NCBI GenBank assembly: GCA_030323305.1
Contig: CP106741.1
Coordinates: 3,030,001-3,094,000 of the forward strand
DNA: 64,000 bases
From: Paenibacillus sp. CC-CFT747
GTDB taxonomy: Bacteria > Bacillota > Bacilli > Paenibacillales > NBRC-103111
Direction of reading: 5' to 3'
The notes below the pieces were generated by a model. That model had not been told where the DNA came from. It saw only the letters and a program-made list of their open reading frames with translations, and did no database searches. Made by a program: the position numbers and the translations under genes. Within the stretch, counting starts at the first letter, position 1; each line of letters begins with the position of its first letter. Below are positions 16,935 through 26,929 of this stretch, in pieces.

Positions 16935-17385
16935 TTAGAAATGAGAAGATCAAAGCCCCCGAGGTGGACCTGACGGGTCTGAACGGCGAAAAGCTCGGGA
17001 TCCTCCCGACGAGCGAAGCCCTGGAGATGGCCAGAAAAGCCAAAGCCGATCTGGTGTGCCTCACGCTGGCCTCAAGCCCGCCCCCTGCGTGCTTGCCGCC
17101 CGGGGCGAAGCCAAAAATCAGGCGAAGAAGAGCTCTCAGGTGAAGGAGCTTCGTCTGACTGCGGCGATTGAGGAGCATGACTACGAGACGAAGCGGCGCC
17201 AAGCGGAGAAGCTGCTGCGGGGCGGAGACGCCGTCCAGCTGACCATAAGGCTGAAGGGAAAGGAAGGGCCCCAAGCCAAGGAATTGCTCGAAAGGCTCGC
17301 CCGCGATTTGGCCGGAAGCGGCGCCAAAGAATCCGGAATCCAGCTGAGCGGCAAGCAAGCGGCGGTCCGGCTTATGCCGCTTTAG
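16931..17385 (+). CDS. translation initiation factor IF-3-like paralogue (frameshifted)
   Basis: About 151 residues after repair. The N-domain begins MIRNEKIKAPEVDL, followed by GEKLGILPTSEALEMARKAK; the C-domain has VKELRLTAAIEEHDYETKRR, KLLRGGDAVQLTIRLKG and ELLERLARDL. This is the IF-3 two-domain order, but it is shorter than true InfC (about 170). It lacks the usual DYGKYKYEQ linker start and is not next to rpmI/rplT, so it is probably a divergent second copy. TTG 16931 has GGAGGG upstream. The frame breaks at the C5 run 17081-17085; one more C gives SSPPPCVLAARGEAKNQAKK and the C-domain. Confidence 0.82.
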
Positions 17386-17456
17386 GGCAGCGCGGGGGAA
17401 TTCCGATCCTTCATCCCTTAACCGGTAAAGGACGGAACTCAGAAGGGAGTGACCAG

Positions 17457-17930
17457 ATGACATACGATGAGAGGTTCATGGAAATGGCGGTCCGCCTTGC
17501 CACGGACAATGTAACGAGCGGCCACGGCGGTCCGTTCGGCTGTGTGATCGTGAGAGACGGGCAGGTCATCGGAACGGGAGTCAACGAAGTAACCGCTCAG
17601 TACGACCCGAGCGCCCATGCCGAGGTTCAGGCCATTCGGGCAGCCTGCGGCCGCCTCCAAAGCTTTCAGCTGACCGGCTGCGAGGTGTATGCGAGCTGCC
17701 AGCCTTGTCCGATGTGCTTCGGGGCTCTTTATTGGGCGCGTCCGGCCGCCATTTACTTCGGCAGCACGAAGGAGGATGCCGCTTCCATAGGCTTTGACGA
17801 TGCCTTCATCTACGAGGAGCTGGACCGGCCTATGGAGAAAAGGTCGATTCCCATGATCCGGAAGGTAACGGCGGCGACCGGCGAGCCTTTCCAGGCTTGG
17901 ACCCGTTCCTCCGCGAAGAAGGAGTATTGA
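17457..17930 (+). CDS. guaD: guanine deaminase
   Basis: A 157-residue cytidine/deoxycytidylate deaminase-fold enzyme converting guanine to xanthine. The zinc site is complete: AHAEVQAI (His and catalytic Glu) and SCQPCPMCFGALYWARP (two Cys). The C-terminal tail PFQAWTRSSAKKEY with FDDAFIYEEL closely follows Bacillus subtilis GuaD, separating it from TadA tRNA deaminase. It has a GAAGGGAG site before ATG 17457 and a terminator after it, so it is a single-gene unit. Confidence 0.93.
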   Translation: MTYDERFMEMAVRLATDNVTSGHGGPFGCVIVRDGQVIGTGVNEVTAQYDPSAHAEVQAIRAACGRLQSFQLTGCEVYASCQPCPMCFGALYWARPAAIYFGSTKEDAASIGFDDAFIYEELDRPMEKRSIPMIRKVTAATGEPFQAWTRSSAKKEY

Positions 17931-17967
17931 AGAAGGAAGCAAGGATGCTCCTTCTCTTCTTCACCTA

Positions 17968-18001
17968 AGAAGACCAGTCCGGCAGTCGGACTGGTCTTTT
18001 G
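17968..18001 (+). terminator. Rho-independent terminator of guaD
   Basis: The stem AAGACCAGTCC/GGACTGGTCTT is followed by a T run. Confidence 0.92.
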
Positions 18002-18067
18002 TTATGCCCGCCGTCAAGGTCTTGGCCGCCGGCGGCTAAGACCTCCCGGAAATGGGTAAACCTTACT

Positions 18068-18082
18068 TAGTGCCTTATCTGC
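18068..18082 (+). repeat. half copy of the TAGTGCCTTATCCG element
   Basis: TAGTGCCTTATCTGC in the leader of the sodium symporter gene matches, with one mismatch, the arm of the inverted-repeat element seen complete at 38978-39072 and 57449-57481. Confidence 0.5.
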
Positions 18083-18106
18083 GCAAATGGAAAGGAGGAT
18101 GAATCG

Positions 18107-19454
18107 ATGTCCAATCAATCTAGCGGCGGTCAGCCGCCAACCGGCGCGGATCACTTCAGCCGCTCGGGCTTTATCTTTGCCGCCATAGGCAGCGCGGTCG
18201 GTCTGGGGAACATGTGGAAATTCCCTTATATTACGGGCAAATATGGCGGAGCCGCCTTCTTCCTGCTATTCGTTATTTTTCTCGTCTTGGTGGGACTGCC
18301 CGTCCTGCTTGCGGAAATGACCATCGGGCGGGGAGGCCGGGGAGTGCCTACACCTCCTTCCGCAATCTGTCCAAGGTAAAGGTATGGGGGACTTTTGGAT
18401 TTCTGGCGATTTTGGGAGCTTTTATGATTCTGTCCTTCTACGGGGTGGTGGCGGGCTGGACGCTTCATTACGCCTTCCTTTCCTTTACGGGCAGCCTATT
18501 CTCCAGCTCCGACTACGGGGGGACCTTCGCGTCCTTCAGCGGAAGCTATGTTCCGGTTTTCTGGCTTCTGGTCGTCATGGCTCTGACCGGCTGGGTCGTG
18601 GCAAGGGGCATATCGGGAGGCATTGAGAAGTTCAACAAAATTCTCATTCCCGCTCTTCTCGTCATTCTGCTTGTTCTGATGGGGAGGGCGTTGACGCTTC
18701 CGGGTGCCATGGAGGGAGTGCGCTTCTTCCTGAAGCCGGATTTCTCCAAGCTGACGGCGGAATCCGCCCTGGTTGCCCTTGGTCATGCCTTCTTCTCGCT
18801 TTCCCTTGGGATGGGAACCATGCTTACCTATGGGGCCTATGTCGACAGGCGGCAGTCGCTCGGCGGGGCGGCAGCGGCCATCGGTCTCGGGGATCTGTTC
18901 TATGCGCTGCTGGCCGGGATGATTATTTTCCCTACCTCAGCCGCGTTCGCCTTGAAGGCCGATCAGGGACCGAGCTTGATCTTCGTTGTGCTTCCGGCCG
19001 CCTTCGGGGCGATGCCGTACGGCACCTTCTTCGGCGGACTCTTCTTTGTTCTGCTGGCCATCGCGGCGCTCACCTCGGCGGTTTCTCTTCTCGAGGTGCC
19101 CGTAATCTACGCGATGGAAAAATGGAAGCTGGCCCGGACGAAGGCCGCCTGGAGCACAGCTGCCCTGATTTTTCTCGTGGGAATTCCATCCGCCCTGTCG
19201 GTTGGAGGGCCTCTAAGCAGATTCACCCTTGGGGAAAAACCTACTTCGACCTGCTCGATTTCGCCGCCTCCAATGTCTTGCTCCCCGTTGGAGGACTGGT
19301 CGTTACCTTGTTCACGGGCTATGCCTGGAAGAAGGCGGGAGAAGAAGCCGGACTGACCGGGCCGCTTTACCGGATTTGGCTGTTTGTGCTGCGGTATGTG
19401 GCTCCGGTTATGATTCTTCTCATCTTTCTATATTCCCTCGGCTTGTTCGGTTAA
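18107..19454 (+). CDS. sodium:neurotransmitter symporter family (NSS) transporter (frame broken twice)
   Basis: After repair, about 449 residues with ten or more hydrophobic helices, of the LeuT/NSS family of Na+-coupled amino-acid or amine carriers. The helix-1 signature is [20 protein letters not shown] at residues 22-41. Later segments such as [21 protein letters not shown] match the helix-6 region of bacterial NSS proteins. Frame is lost at the G run 18339-18342 and at 19231-19234; one more G in each restores [16 protein letters not shown] and [28 protein letters not shown] precedes ATG 18107. The substrate is unknown. Confidence 0.9.
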
Positions 19455-19546
19455 CCTTTAACCGATTAATTTCTCGCCCCCAGGCACACTTCCGGGCATT
19501 GGCCCATAAGCTGTAGGAGAGACCGTTCAAGGAGGAGGAAAGAACC

Positions 19547-20005
19547 ATGTACCCTTATTACGGGAACCCCTACTCGGATGCTTACTACCGGCCGGCGCCG
19601 GATCCGAAGCTGGTTAACGACCTGGTTAAGGCGATTAACGGGGAATACAGCGCGATTGTCTGCTACAACCAGCTGGCTCAGCTTGCCCCATCCGAGAAAG
19701 AAAAGAAGCGGATTCTCGAAATCCGCGAGGACGAGGTCCGTCATTACCGGACCTTTACGGGGATCTATACGTCACTGACGGGTAGGCAGCCGAGCCCCCA
19801 GATGACGGAAGAGTGTGCCAAGCAGTACGCCAAAGGCCTTAGGACCGCGATAGAGGATGAGCAGGACACGGTTGATTTCTATCACGAAGTGGCGAACACC
19901 GCATCCGATCCTTACATCAGCGAGAGTTTTCGCCGCGCGGCGGCCGACGAGCAGAATCATGCGGTTTGGTTTCTTTACTTTTTGACGGGACGGCCTTCTT
20001 CTTAA
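19547..20005 (+). CDS. ferritin-like diiron/rubrerythrin-type protein
   Basis: A 152-residue protein with a Tyr/Pro-rich start (MYPYYGNPYSDAYY) and a four-helix ferritin-like domain. Four metal-ligand helices are visible: NGEYSAIVCYNQL, REDEVRHYRTF, EDEQDTVDFYHEV and ADEQNHAVWFLYF, giving the Glu and ExxH pattern of a diiron site. Similar proteins occur in Bacillus and Paenibacillus, some linked to spores. A GGAGGAGG site precedes the ATG. Exact function (iron storage, peroxide reduction or other) is not decided by sequence. Confidence 0.8.
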   Translation: MYPYYGNPYSDAYYRPAPDPKLVNDLVKAINGEYSAIVCYNQLAQLAPSEKEKKRILEIREDEVRHYRTFTGIYTSLTGRQPSPQMTEECAKQYAKGLRTAIEDEQDTVDFYHEVANTASDPYISESFRRAAADEQNHAVWFLYFLTGRPSS

Positions 20006-20128
20006 GAAACCTGTTTCTTCCCGGCCTAATTGGCTTACATAACAGTAAGGGTCGAAAAAACGTCCAGCACCGTTAAGAAAGACGTTTGGCCGGGAACGGA
20101 AATGGGCAGGGAAATAAGGGGAGAGGCC

Positions 20129-20738
20129 ATGCTGGTCCAGAGAAGCAAGCTCACCACCAAAACCTTTCGCATTGTGGACAACGGGCTGGTCTATTCCACG
20201 AAGCGATGGCTCGAAAAGATGGAATACTTCATGCCCTTTGAAGAGTTGAGCAGCCGAAGGGTCGAATTCACCGTGTTTCCCAAAAATCCTTCTTCGGGGC
20301 GCTGGCCTTCCTTGCCCTCTCCGCCGCGTTCTTTATGGTTTCCCTGTTCGGGCAAGGAATCGAACGGCCGGTTGGCCCGGGACTGGTTAGTCTCGGGGCA
20401 GCGGCGCTCTGCGGCTTCTTGTGCTGGATGCATTACGACTCGTACATCCGCATAGGCGGATTCGAGGGGAATCTGGACTTTTTCGCAGCAAGCCGAGCCG
20501 GGAGGAAACCGAGAAATTTATCGAACGGTTGAACCGCCAGAAAAAGACGTTTCTCGCCAAACGGCTCACCCGCGGTCTGGAGGCTTCGACCGAAACCGTC
20601 ACGCTTTCCGATGAGCTGTATAAGCTGGCCAAGCTTGTCGAATACGGGGTGCTGACGCGGGAGGAATTCGCCCAGTTGAAGGCCCGTCTGACAAGATCCG
20701 CAGGGACGGAGCCGGCGGCTCCCGACATTCGGCATTGA
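20129..20738 (+). CDS. membrane protein with SHOCT-like C-terminus (frame broken twice)
   Basis: After repair, about 204 residues. An N-terminal PH-like segment (LTTKTFRIVDNGLVYSTKRW) is followed by two hydrophobic helices (FFGALAFLALSAAFFMVSLF and GPGLVSLGAAALCGFLCWMH). A charged region ends in LYKLAKLVEYGVLTREEFAQ, the short helical SHOCT motif often seen at the end of membrane or wall-associated proteins. The frame slips at the A5 run 20282-20286 and the T5 run 20479-20483; one more base in each joins all parts. ATG 20129 has GGGGAG upstream; the earlier in-frame start lacks a ribosome site. Function unknown. Confidence 0.72.
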
Positions 20739-20787
20739 TGGTTGGAAGCGGCCGCTGCCCAGCAGGGCCGGGCCAACCAGGCGGCAG

Positions 20788-20818
20788 GACTCCCGAAGCG
20801 ATTCGGGGGTTCTTTTGT
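20788..20818 (+). terminator. probable terminator
   Basis: The imperfect stem ACTCCCGAA/TTCGGGGGT with loop GCGA is followed by a T-rich stretch, between the SHOCT-like gene and the aldo/keto reductase gene. Confidence 0.65.
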
Positions 20819-20882
20819 TTTGGGCGTGCTGGTGTGGTATTATACCCGTGTAAACAGACACGTTCAGAAGGAGGAAAGCAGA

Positions 20883-21713
20883 ATGGGCAAACACATCACC
20901 GATACGACGACACTGAACAATGGGGTTGCCATGCCATGGCTCGGCTTTGGAGTGTGGCAGGTAAAGGAAGGCAGCGAAGTCATCGACAGCGTGAAGAACG
21001 CGCTGAAGGCCGGCTACCGCAGCATTGATACCGCCGCCGTCTACGGCAATGAAGAAGGCGTTGGACAGGCGATCCGCGAAAGCGGAGTGGCCCGTGAGGA
21101 GCTTTTCGTCACCACGAAAGTATGGAACTCGGAGCAGGGCTACGAAAGCACCTTGAAGGCATTCGAGGAAAGCCGGAGCAAGCTTGGATTGGATTACATA
21201 GATCTGTACCTGATTCACTGGCCGGTAAAAGGCAAGTACAAGGAAACGTGGAAAGCGATGGAGCAGCTGTACAAGGAGAAGAAAGTACGGGCCATCGGCG
21301 TCAGCAATTTTCACGTCCATCATCTCGAGGACCTTCTGGCTGACTGTGAAGTGACGCCCGCTGTCGATCAGGTCGAGCTTCATCCGCTCTTGTCGCAGCG
21401 CGAGCTCCGCCAATTCTGCCGGGACAAGGGCATTCAGATCGAGGCCTGGAGCCCGCTTATGCAGGGCAAAAAGTTCGATCACCCCGATCTGGTCGAGATC
21501 GCCGGCAAATATGGCAAATCGGTCGCCCAGATCATCCTGCGCTGGGATATTCAGAACGGAATCGTCACGATTCCGAAGTCGGTTACCGAGTCGCGGATCA
21601 AGGAAAACTCGGACATCTTTAACTTCGAGCTGACTCAAGAGGACATCGCCAAAATCGATGCATTGAACGAGAACCAGCGTTTCGGAGCGGATCCGGACAA
21701 TTTCAATTTCTAA
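20883..21713 (+). CDS. aldo/keto reductase
   Basis: A 276-residue NADPH-dependent reductase of the AKR5 type (diketogluconate/methylglyoxal reductase-like TIM barrels). The tetrad is visible: Asp/Tyr in [17 protein letters not shown], Lys in VTTKVW and His in [11 protein letters not shown]. The NADP-binding ends [13 protein letters not shown] and [14 protein letters not shown] are also present. ATG 20883 follows GGAGGAAAGCAGA and gives the usual length. The much longer upstream frame has no homologous sequence and is rejected. It is flanked by terminators, so monocistronic. Likely role: detoxifying aldehydes or ketones. Confidence 0.94.
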   Translation: MGKHITDTTTLNNGVAMPWLGFGVWQVKEGSEVIDSVKNALKAGYRSIDTAAVYGNEEGVGQAIRESGVAREELFVTTKVWNSEQGYESTLKAFEESRSKLGLDYIDLYLIHWPVKGKYKETWKAMEQLYKEKKVRAIGVSNFHVHHLEDLLADCEVTPAVDQVELHPLLSQRELRQFCRDKGIQIEAWSPLMQGKKFDHPDLVEIAGKYGKSVAQIILRWDIQNGIVTIPKSVTESRIKENSDIFNFELTQEDIAKIDALNENQRFGADPDNFNF

Positions 21714-21772
21714 AGGAAGTCCTTCCCGGGCTTTGGTCATAGAGGCCCCCTGGGACTGGAGACTCAGGCTGG

Positions 21773-21810
21773 ACAACCCCTGCTTATTTAAAGCGGGGGT
21801 TGTTTTTTGT
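21773..21810 (+). terminator. Rho-independent terminator
   Basis: The stem ACAACCCCTGCTT/AGCGGGGGTTGT (imperfect) with an A/T loop is followed by a T run after the aldo/keto reductase. Confidence 0.82.
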
Positions 21811-21984
21811 CATTTAGGGACAGGCCCATGGGGAAACTTGCCGTTTCAGCGGGAAATCACTCTATGGACGCTTGCGAATTTGGATGTTTATGGTAAAGGA
21901 AAGTAAACTTCCTTCCATTTTCCTGTTTGGTCCACCCGGTCGTGTGGTAAGTAACGGTAAAACAGGATACGTGGGGGGACAACC

Positions 21985-24564
21985 ATGAAGCACGGAAAAG
22001 GAAAGGAAGAAGGGGCGGTCAAGAAGTCCGGGAAGAAGCCTCGGAAGAGGTCCTGGGTAGTCAGGCTGGCGGGATGGTCCCTGCTGGTTTTCTTGGTGAT
22101 TGGACTGGCCGCAGGAGGATGGGCGGCAAACAAAGGGTGGGCGATGTACCAGGCGACGGACATTTCCAAGCTGGATACGGATCCTCCTCGGTCCACCATT
22201 ATCTACGATAAGAACGGCGGAATCATGTCGGAGCTGACCAGCTCGCGTATGGAATACATACCGGTTTCCCATTTTCCCCGAACCATGAAAGATGCCATCG
22301 TGGCAGTGGAAGACAGCCGGTTCTATGAGCACCACGGACTAGACTTTCAAGGGCTGAGCCGGGCTCTTTATACGAATCTGAGAAACGGGGGAGTCGTGCA
22401 GGGAGGAAGCACCATTACCCAGCAGCTGGCCAAAACGATGCTGCTCAGCCCGGAGCAGACGCTCCAGCGAAAAATAAGCGAAGCCGCCGCCGCTTTGAAG
22501 ATCGAACAAACTTATTCCAAGGATCAGATCATGGAGATGTACTTGAATCACATCTATTTCGGCCAGGGGGCCTGGGGGCTTCAACGGGCCGCTCAGGTAT
22601 ACTTCGGCAAAAATGCTGAAGAGCTCACTTTGGCTGAGTCGGCCCTCCTGGCCGGGCTTCCGAAAGCTCCGAACAGCTATTCACCCGTAGCCAATCCGCA
22701 AAAGGCCAAGGACCGGCGCAACCTGGTCTTAAGCCTTATGGCGCAGCAAGGGAGAATTACGGCGGAGGAAAGGGACAAGGCCCAGGCCGAGGAGATTCGG
22801 CTGGCGGAGAAATCGAGTCTTGCCGAGTCCAATAAGTATCCTTCCTATGTAGATCATGTCATCAGTGAGGCCGTCAACAAATACAAGATGGACGAGCAGG
22901 AGGTTTTGTCCGCTGGTCTTAGAATCTACACCAATCTGGATCCCAAAGTTCAGGAAGCGGCAGAAGCGGTCTACAACGACCCGTCCTTCTTCCCTGAAGA
23001 TAAAGGCGGGCTGCAGAGCGCCATCGTTCTGCTGGATGCCAAAACCGGGGGAATCCGCGGACTGGTCGGAGCAAGAGGGACCGGAAGCCGCGAATACCGG
23101 AGCTTCAACTACGCCACGCAAAATGAACGGCAGCCCGGCTCGGCCATCAAGCCTATCGTGGTCTATGCCCCTGCCCTCCAGGCCGGCTTCAAGCCCCAGG
23201 ATTTGATTAACGACGTGGAGACGGATTTCGGTAACTACAAGCCGAACAACTACGGGGAAAAATTCCATGGCTGGGTCACGGTAGAAGAAGCCCTCGCCCA
23301 GTCCTATAACGTTCCGGCCGTCGCCTTGATGAAGGAAGTAGGCATCGCGAAGGCGATGGACTTCGGAAGAAAGGCCGGCCTGCCGATTCTGGACAAGGAC
23401 CGGGTATTCGGATTGGCGCTTGGCGGGATGACCCGGGGAACGAATCCGCTGGCCATGGCCCAGGCCTACACGATGTTCGCCAATGAAGGTAAGCTGTCCC
23501 AGGCCTATGCGATTACCAAAATCACCGACAGCCACGATAAGGTGCTTCATGAGGCCAAGCCGGTCGTGAAGGAGCTGCTCGACGCCAACACCGCCTTTAC
23601 CATGACGGCCATGATGGAGAGGGTCGTCCAGGAAGGGACGGGAACGAACGCCAAAATGGACCGCCCGGTTGCCGGCAAGACAGGTACCGTGCAGCTGCCG
23701 AACGTAGCCGAGTTCCGCAATAAGAACGGGGAGGTCCTGGACGGCTCCAAGGATGCCTGGTTCGTGGGCTATACGCCTGATTTGGTGGCCGCCGTATGGC
23801 TCGGTTATCCGAATACGAATAAGGAGCATTACCTCACGACGACGGGAGGCAAGCTTCCGGCCGCGCTGTTCCGTGAGGTGATGACCCGGGCTCTGAAGGA
23901 CGAGCCGGTGACGGCCTTCCGCCAGCCTGACGGCTATGCCGTCGCCGGAGGAGAAATTAAGCGGATTAATGCCGAGGCGGGAACCCAATTCGCCGATGCG
24001 GGCGAATCCTACAACGAGCCGCGCGATAAGCCGCCGGCCGTGAAGACCGCTTCCGCGGGAAGGGAGCGGCAGGGGATAAGCCGAAGGCGGCGGAGCCCGT
24101 ACCCGTGGAAGAGAAAGCCGCGCAGCCGCCGGCCAAGGAGGCGAATGTGCCGGCTTCCGGCAGCGGGAAAGGGAAGCCGGGGGCGCCGGTACCGGCGGAA
24201 CCCCGGCAGGAGGAAGCGGCACGACGGCGGATAATGGGGGTACGCCATCGGGCGGTACGGCTTCCGGCAGCGGTACTTCGTCGGGCAGCGGCTCGACGGC
24301 GACTGGAGGCAAGACACCGGAGGGCGGCACCGCGACGAGCGGGGAACCCCATCCGGCAGTGGAACGACATCCGCCGGTACGACAGGGGGCGGTACGGCGA
24401 ACGGCGGGACCACGTCCGCTGGAACAACTAGCGGCACGACGACGGGCGGTACCGGAAGCGGCGGGGCGTCCACGCCGGCTCCGACGCAAGCTCCAGCGCC
24501 TGCCCCTACCCCTACCCCGACGGCAGCTCCCAAGACCCAGGAAACCGCCAAGCCGGTCTCCTAA
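21985..24564 (+). CDS. class A penicillin-binding protein (PBP1a family), tail frame broken three times
   Basis: About 860 residues. A basic cytoplasmic start and one membrane anchor (SLLVFLVIGLAAGGWAA) lead into a glycosyltransferase-51 domain (EDSRFYEHHGLDFQGLSRAL, GGSTITQQLAKTML, NHIYFGQGAWG). The transpeptidase follows with SxxK (RQPGSAIKPIVVY), SYN (AQSYNVPAV) and KTG (VAGKTGTVQLP). It builds and cross-links peptidoglycan. The C-terminus is a ~150-residue low-complexity tail of Gly, Ser, Thr and Pro. Single-base losses near 24060, 24179-24183 and 24341-24344 scramble the tail; together they sum to one codon, so the final stop (24562) is back in the original frame. A G6 ribosome site precedes ATG 21985. 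Confidence 0.92.
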
Positions 24565-24578
24565 CCCATCTGTCCACT

Positions 24579-24617
24579 TTCCCCGTATCGGGCTTTCGCC
24601 CGGTGCGGGGCTTTTTT
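24579..24617 (+). terminator. Rho-independent terminator of the PBP gene
   Basis: A strong GC stem (CCCCG..CGGGC with GCCCG..CGGGG, loop TTTC) is followed by six T residues. Confidence 0.9.
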
Positions 24618-24756
24618 GTTGACCATTTCGTGGAAACCGATTCAATTGGGTGGAAAAGTTTACATAACGAAGGTAGAATAGACATAGAAATCGAACAAGC
24701 ATTCGACACCCTCGACGCCAAAGACGAAATTGTAAACCAGGAGGGAAGCCCGGCGC

Positions 24757-25933
24757 ATGTCTTTTCTTTTTGTACCCAAGCGGTATCCGGAATCACCCGG
24801 CTGCTACTTGATGAAAAGCTCCGACGGAAGAATTATCTACGTGGGCAAGGCCAAAAATCTCCGCAACCGCCTTCGTTCTTATTTCCGGGGAAATCTCCCC
24901 AAGAAGAGAACCCGCCAGCTCGTCGCCGAGATTGCGGATATTGAGGTGGTGCTCGTTAACAACGAGTCGGAAAGCCTGCTGCTCGAGAATAACTTAATCA
25001 AGCAGTACAAGCCTTATTACAATCGGGCGCTCAAGAAGGACAACAGCGGGTATGCTTATCTTAAGCTGACGGACGAGCCGTATCCGCGATTTGACGTCTA
25101 CTACCGCAACCGCAAAGGAACCGCCCGGGAGAAGACGGACGCCGGGAGAGGAGGAGAGACCCGAAAGGGACGACCCGAGAAGCCCTATGCGGCCGAAATC
25201 CCGGGAGAGAGACGGTTCGGCCCCTATGCCAGCTCCCGGTTCCGCAATGCGCTCTTGGAATTTCTGGTGGATCACTATAAGATCCGTTCCTGCCGGTCTC
25301 TGCCGAAACGGGTCTGCCTTCTTTACCATATCGGCAAATGCAGCGGCATCTGCGAAGGCCGGATAAGCGATGAGGAGTATGCCCGCACGTTAGCCGCCGC
25401 TGCTTCCCTGCTGGAGAATCAGGGAGCCGGTCTGCTTCAAGAAATGAACCGGCAGATGGAGAGATATTCCGAGAACCTCGAATTCGAGAAGGCTAATAAT
25501 ATGCTTCACCACATCCGGCTCCTGGAAAAAACCTATGCGAAGCAAATCGTGGACCGGGAAGCGGCCATCGACCAGGATGTTCTCTATTTCGGGCAAGAAG
25601 AGGTCATGATCACCAAGCTGAGGGAAGGAATGGTGCGGGATTTTGTCCTTCTTGGCCTCGACAAGGAGTGGAGCCGGACGAGGCCTGCGACCGTTTTCTT
25701 CTGGAGCAGTACAGGGGAAGCAGCGTCCGGACGAGCTCATCGTCAACCGGCTCGGCAACCCGGCCGCCGTCCGCAAGGCCTTAAACGCCCTGCGAGGAGA
25801 TAAAATCCGTCTGACCATTCCGAAACGGGGCTTAAAGTTTGAGCTGCTTCAGCTTAGCCGGCAAAACTACGAATACCGCGTATCCGGTGCAGCGGAAGCC
25901 GCCGCCTCCTCCGAGTGCCAGGCTCAAGCGTAA
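24757..25933 (+). CDS. short UvrC-like protein (GIY-YIG + UVR), frame broken twice
   Basis: After repair, about 392 residues. The N-terminal GIY-YIG nuclease is clear (GCYLMKSSDGRIIYVGKAKN, then LRNRLRSYF). The UvrC middle region follows (FGPYASSRFRNALLEFL, then CLLYHIGKCSGICEGRISDE) and a UVR helix pair (RYSENLEFEKANNMLHHIRL). It ends at RLTIPKRGLKFELLQLSRQN, where UvrC would continue into its RNase H-like and HhH domains (family length about 600). It is therefore a UvrC paralogue lacking the 5'-incision domain. Frame slips near 25665-25675 and at about 25713-25717 break the last fifth. GGAGGG lies upstream of ATG 24757. Confidence 0.85.
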
Positions 25934-26139
25934 GGCAGCCCGGTCCCTTCCCGCGTTAAGCCGGCTTTTCCGAAGGCAGGTCTTTTTCCTAAGGAAAGCT
26001 CCCCGGGTCTTATCCGCTCCTCCCGCGCATAAGCTGGTTAGGGGCACCGGCCTGGCCCTTTATCCGGCCGATCCTGTTTCACTTGTTTGGTTGCCGGGTA
26101 AATAAGGCTATAGCTTGAAGTTCTGAGGAGGAGATTCAA

Positions 26140-26370
26140 ATGGATAAAAAATATAAAAACGAAGACCTCAAAACCGTCGTAGAACATGAAATCAAGGACT
26201 CTTCCCATAAATCCAACCGCAATGTACATGAGGTTATGAACGGAATGGCCCCGAATCTGGACGAGATGAAGCAGCTCGGCAAGGATATGGACGGAATGAA
26301 AACAAACAAGACACTCAAGCAGGAAGGGCTCGTGCCCGACCCGCAGCAGGATGAGGAATACGAGCGTTGA
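26140..26370 (+). CDS. small hydrophilic hypothetical protein
   Basis: A 76-residue charged protein, rich in Lys, Asp, Glu, Asn and Met, with no membrane segment or signal. I do not recognise a family. Its composition and size resemble the small hydrophilic proteins of spore-formers, but no SASP motif is present. AGGAGGAGA precedes ATG 26140 and a strong terminator follows, so it is a real monocistronic gene. Confidence 0.72.
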   Translation: MDKKYKNEDLKTVVEHEIKDSSHKSNRNVHEVMNGMAPNLDEMKQLGKDMDGMKTNKTLKQEGLVPDPQQDEEYER

Positions 26371-26408
26371 GCCGTTTCCTCAACCGAACTTGTGATGAGT
26401 AGATAACG

Positions 26409-26438
26409 AAGGCGAAGCCCCGGGCTTCGCCTTTTTTT
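26409..26438 (+). terminator. Rho-independent terminator
   Basis: The stem AAGGCGAAGCCC/GGGCTTCGCCTT is followed by a seven-T run. Confidence 0.93.
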
Positions 26439-26612
26439 GCTGCCTCCGCTCCTTTTCCGGTGGGCTTACGGCTTGTTTGATCTTACGTCCGGGTGGGAAC
26501 CCCGACTAAGGTCCAGTCCATAAACCGCCGAGGGTCCGTTTTGGCCGGCTTCCGTTTGCCCTACAATAAAGACATGAAGAAGAGAACACATCGGGAAAGG
26601 CGGTGAACGAAT

Positions 26613-26906
26613 ATGAAACTGAACGGAAAAAGCGGATTCGCCCTGGTCCTTATCGTCTGCGGCGCCTTGATCCTGTTTGACAAGTTCGCCTGGGGGCTCG
26701 GCCATCTGATGGGCCTTATCATTCCGGTAGCCATGCTGGTCTTCGGCTACATCGGCTTGAAGAACGGGAAGAAAATCATCGGACTCGCGCTCATGATTCT
26801 CGGAGGCATCATCCTCTTCGGCAAGCTGAGCGGACTGATTGGCCTGCTGATCGGCATTGGGATGATCGCCTACGGAATATCGGTACTTAGAAGCAGAGCG
26901 TATTAA
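26613..26906 (+). CDS. LiaI-like small membrane protein
   Basis: A 97-residue protein with three to four hydrophobic segments (ALVLIVCGALILFDKF, LGHLMGLIIPVAMLVFGYIG, IIGLALMILGGIILFGKL, LIGLLIGIGMIAYGISVL). It resembles LiaI and the N-terminal part of LiaF, and heads a cluster with PspA, PspC and LiaFSR. In Bacillus, LiaI anchors PspA/LiaH to the membrane during envelope stress. AAAGGCGGTG precedes ATG 26613, and a TACAAT about 50 bases upstream (26561-26566) could be its -10 box. Confidence 0.78.
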   Translation: MKLNGKSGFALVLIVCGALILFDKFAWGLGHLMGLIIPVAMLVFGYIGLKNGKKIIGLALMILGGIILFGKLSGLIGLLIGIGMIAYGISVLRSRAY

Positions 26907-26929
26907 TTCGGGGAAGGGGACATAAAAGC

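Noticed and set aside
20742..20882. Longer N-terminus for the aldo/keto reductase
   Set aside because: The extra 47 residues run through a terminator hairpin and lack homology; ATG 20883 has a strong ribosome site.
22729..24702. A 657-residue frame on the minus strand opposite the PBP gene
   Set aside because: It is a shadow of the GC-rich PBP gene, with Arg/Gly-rich nonsense sequence and no domain.
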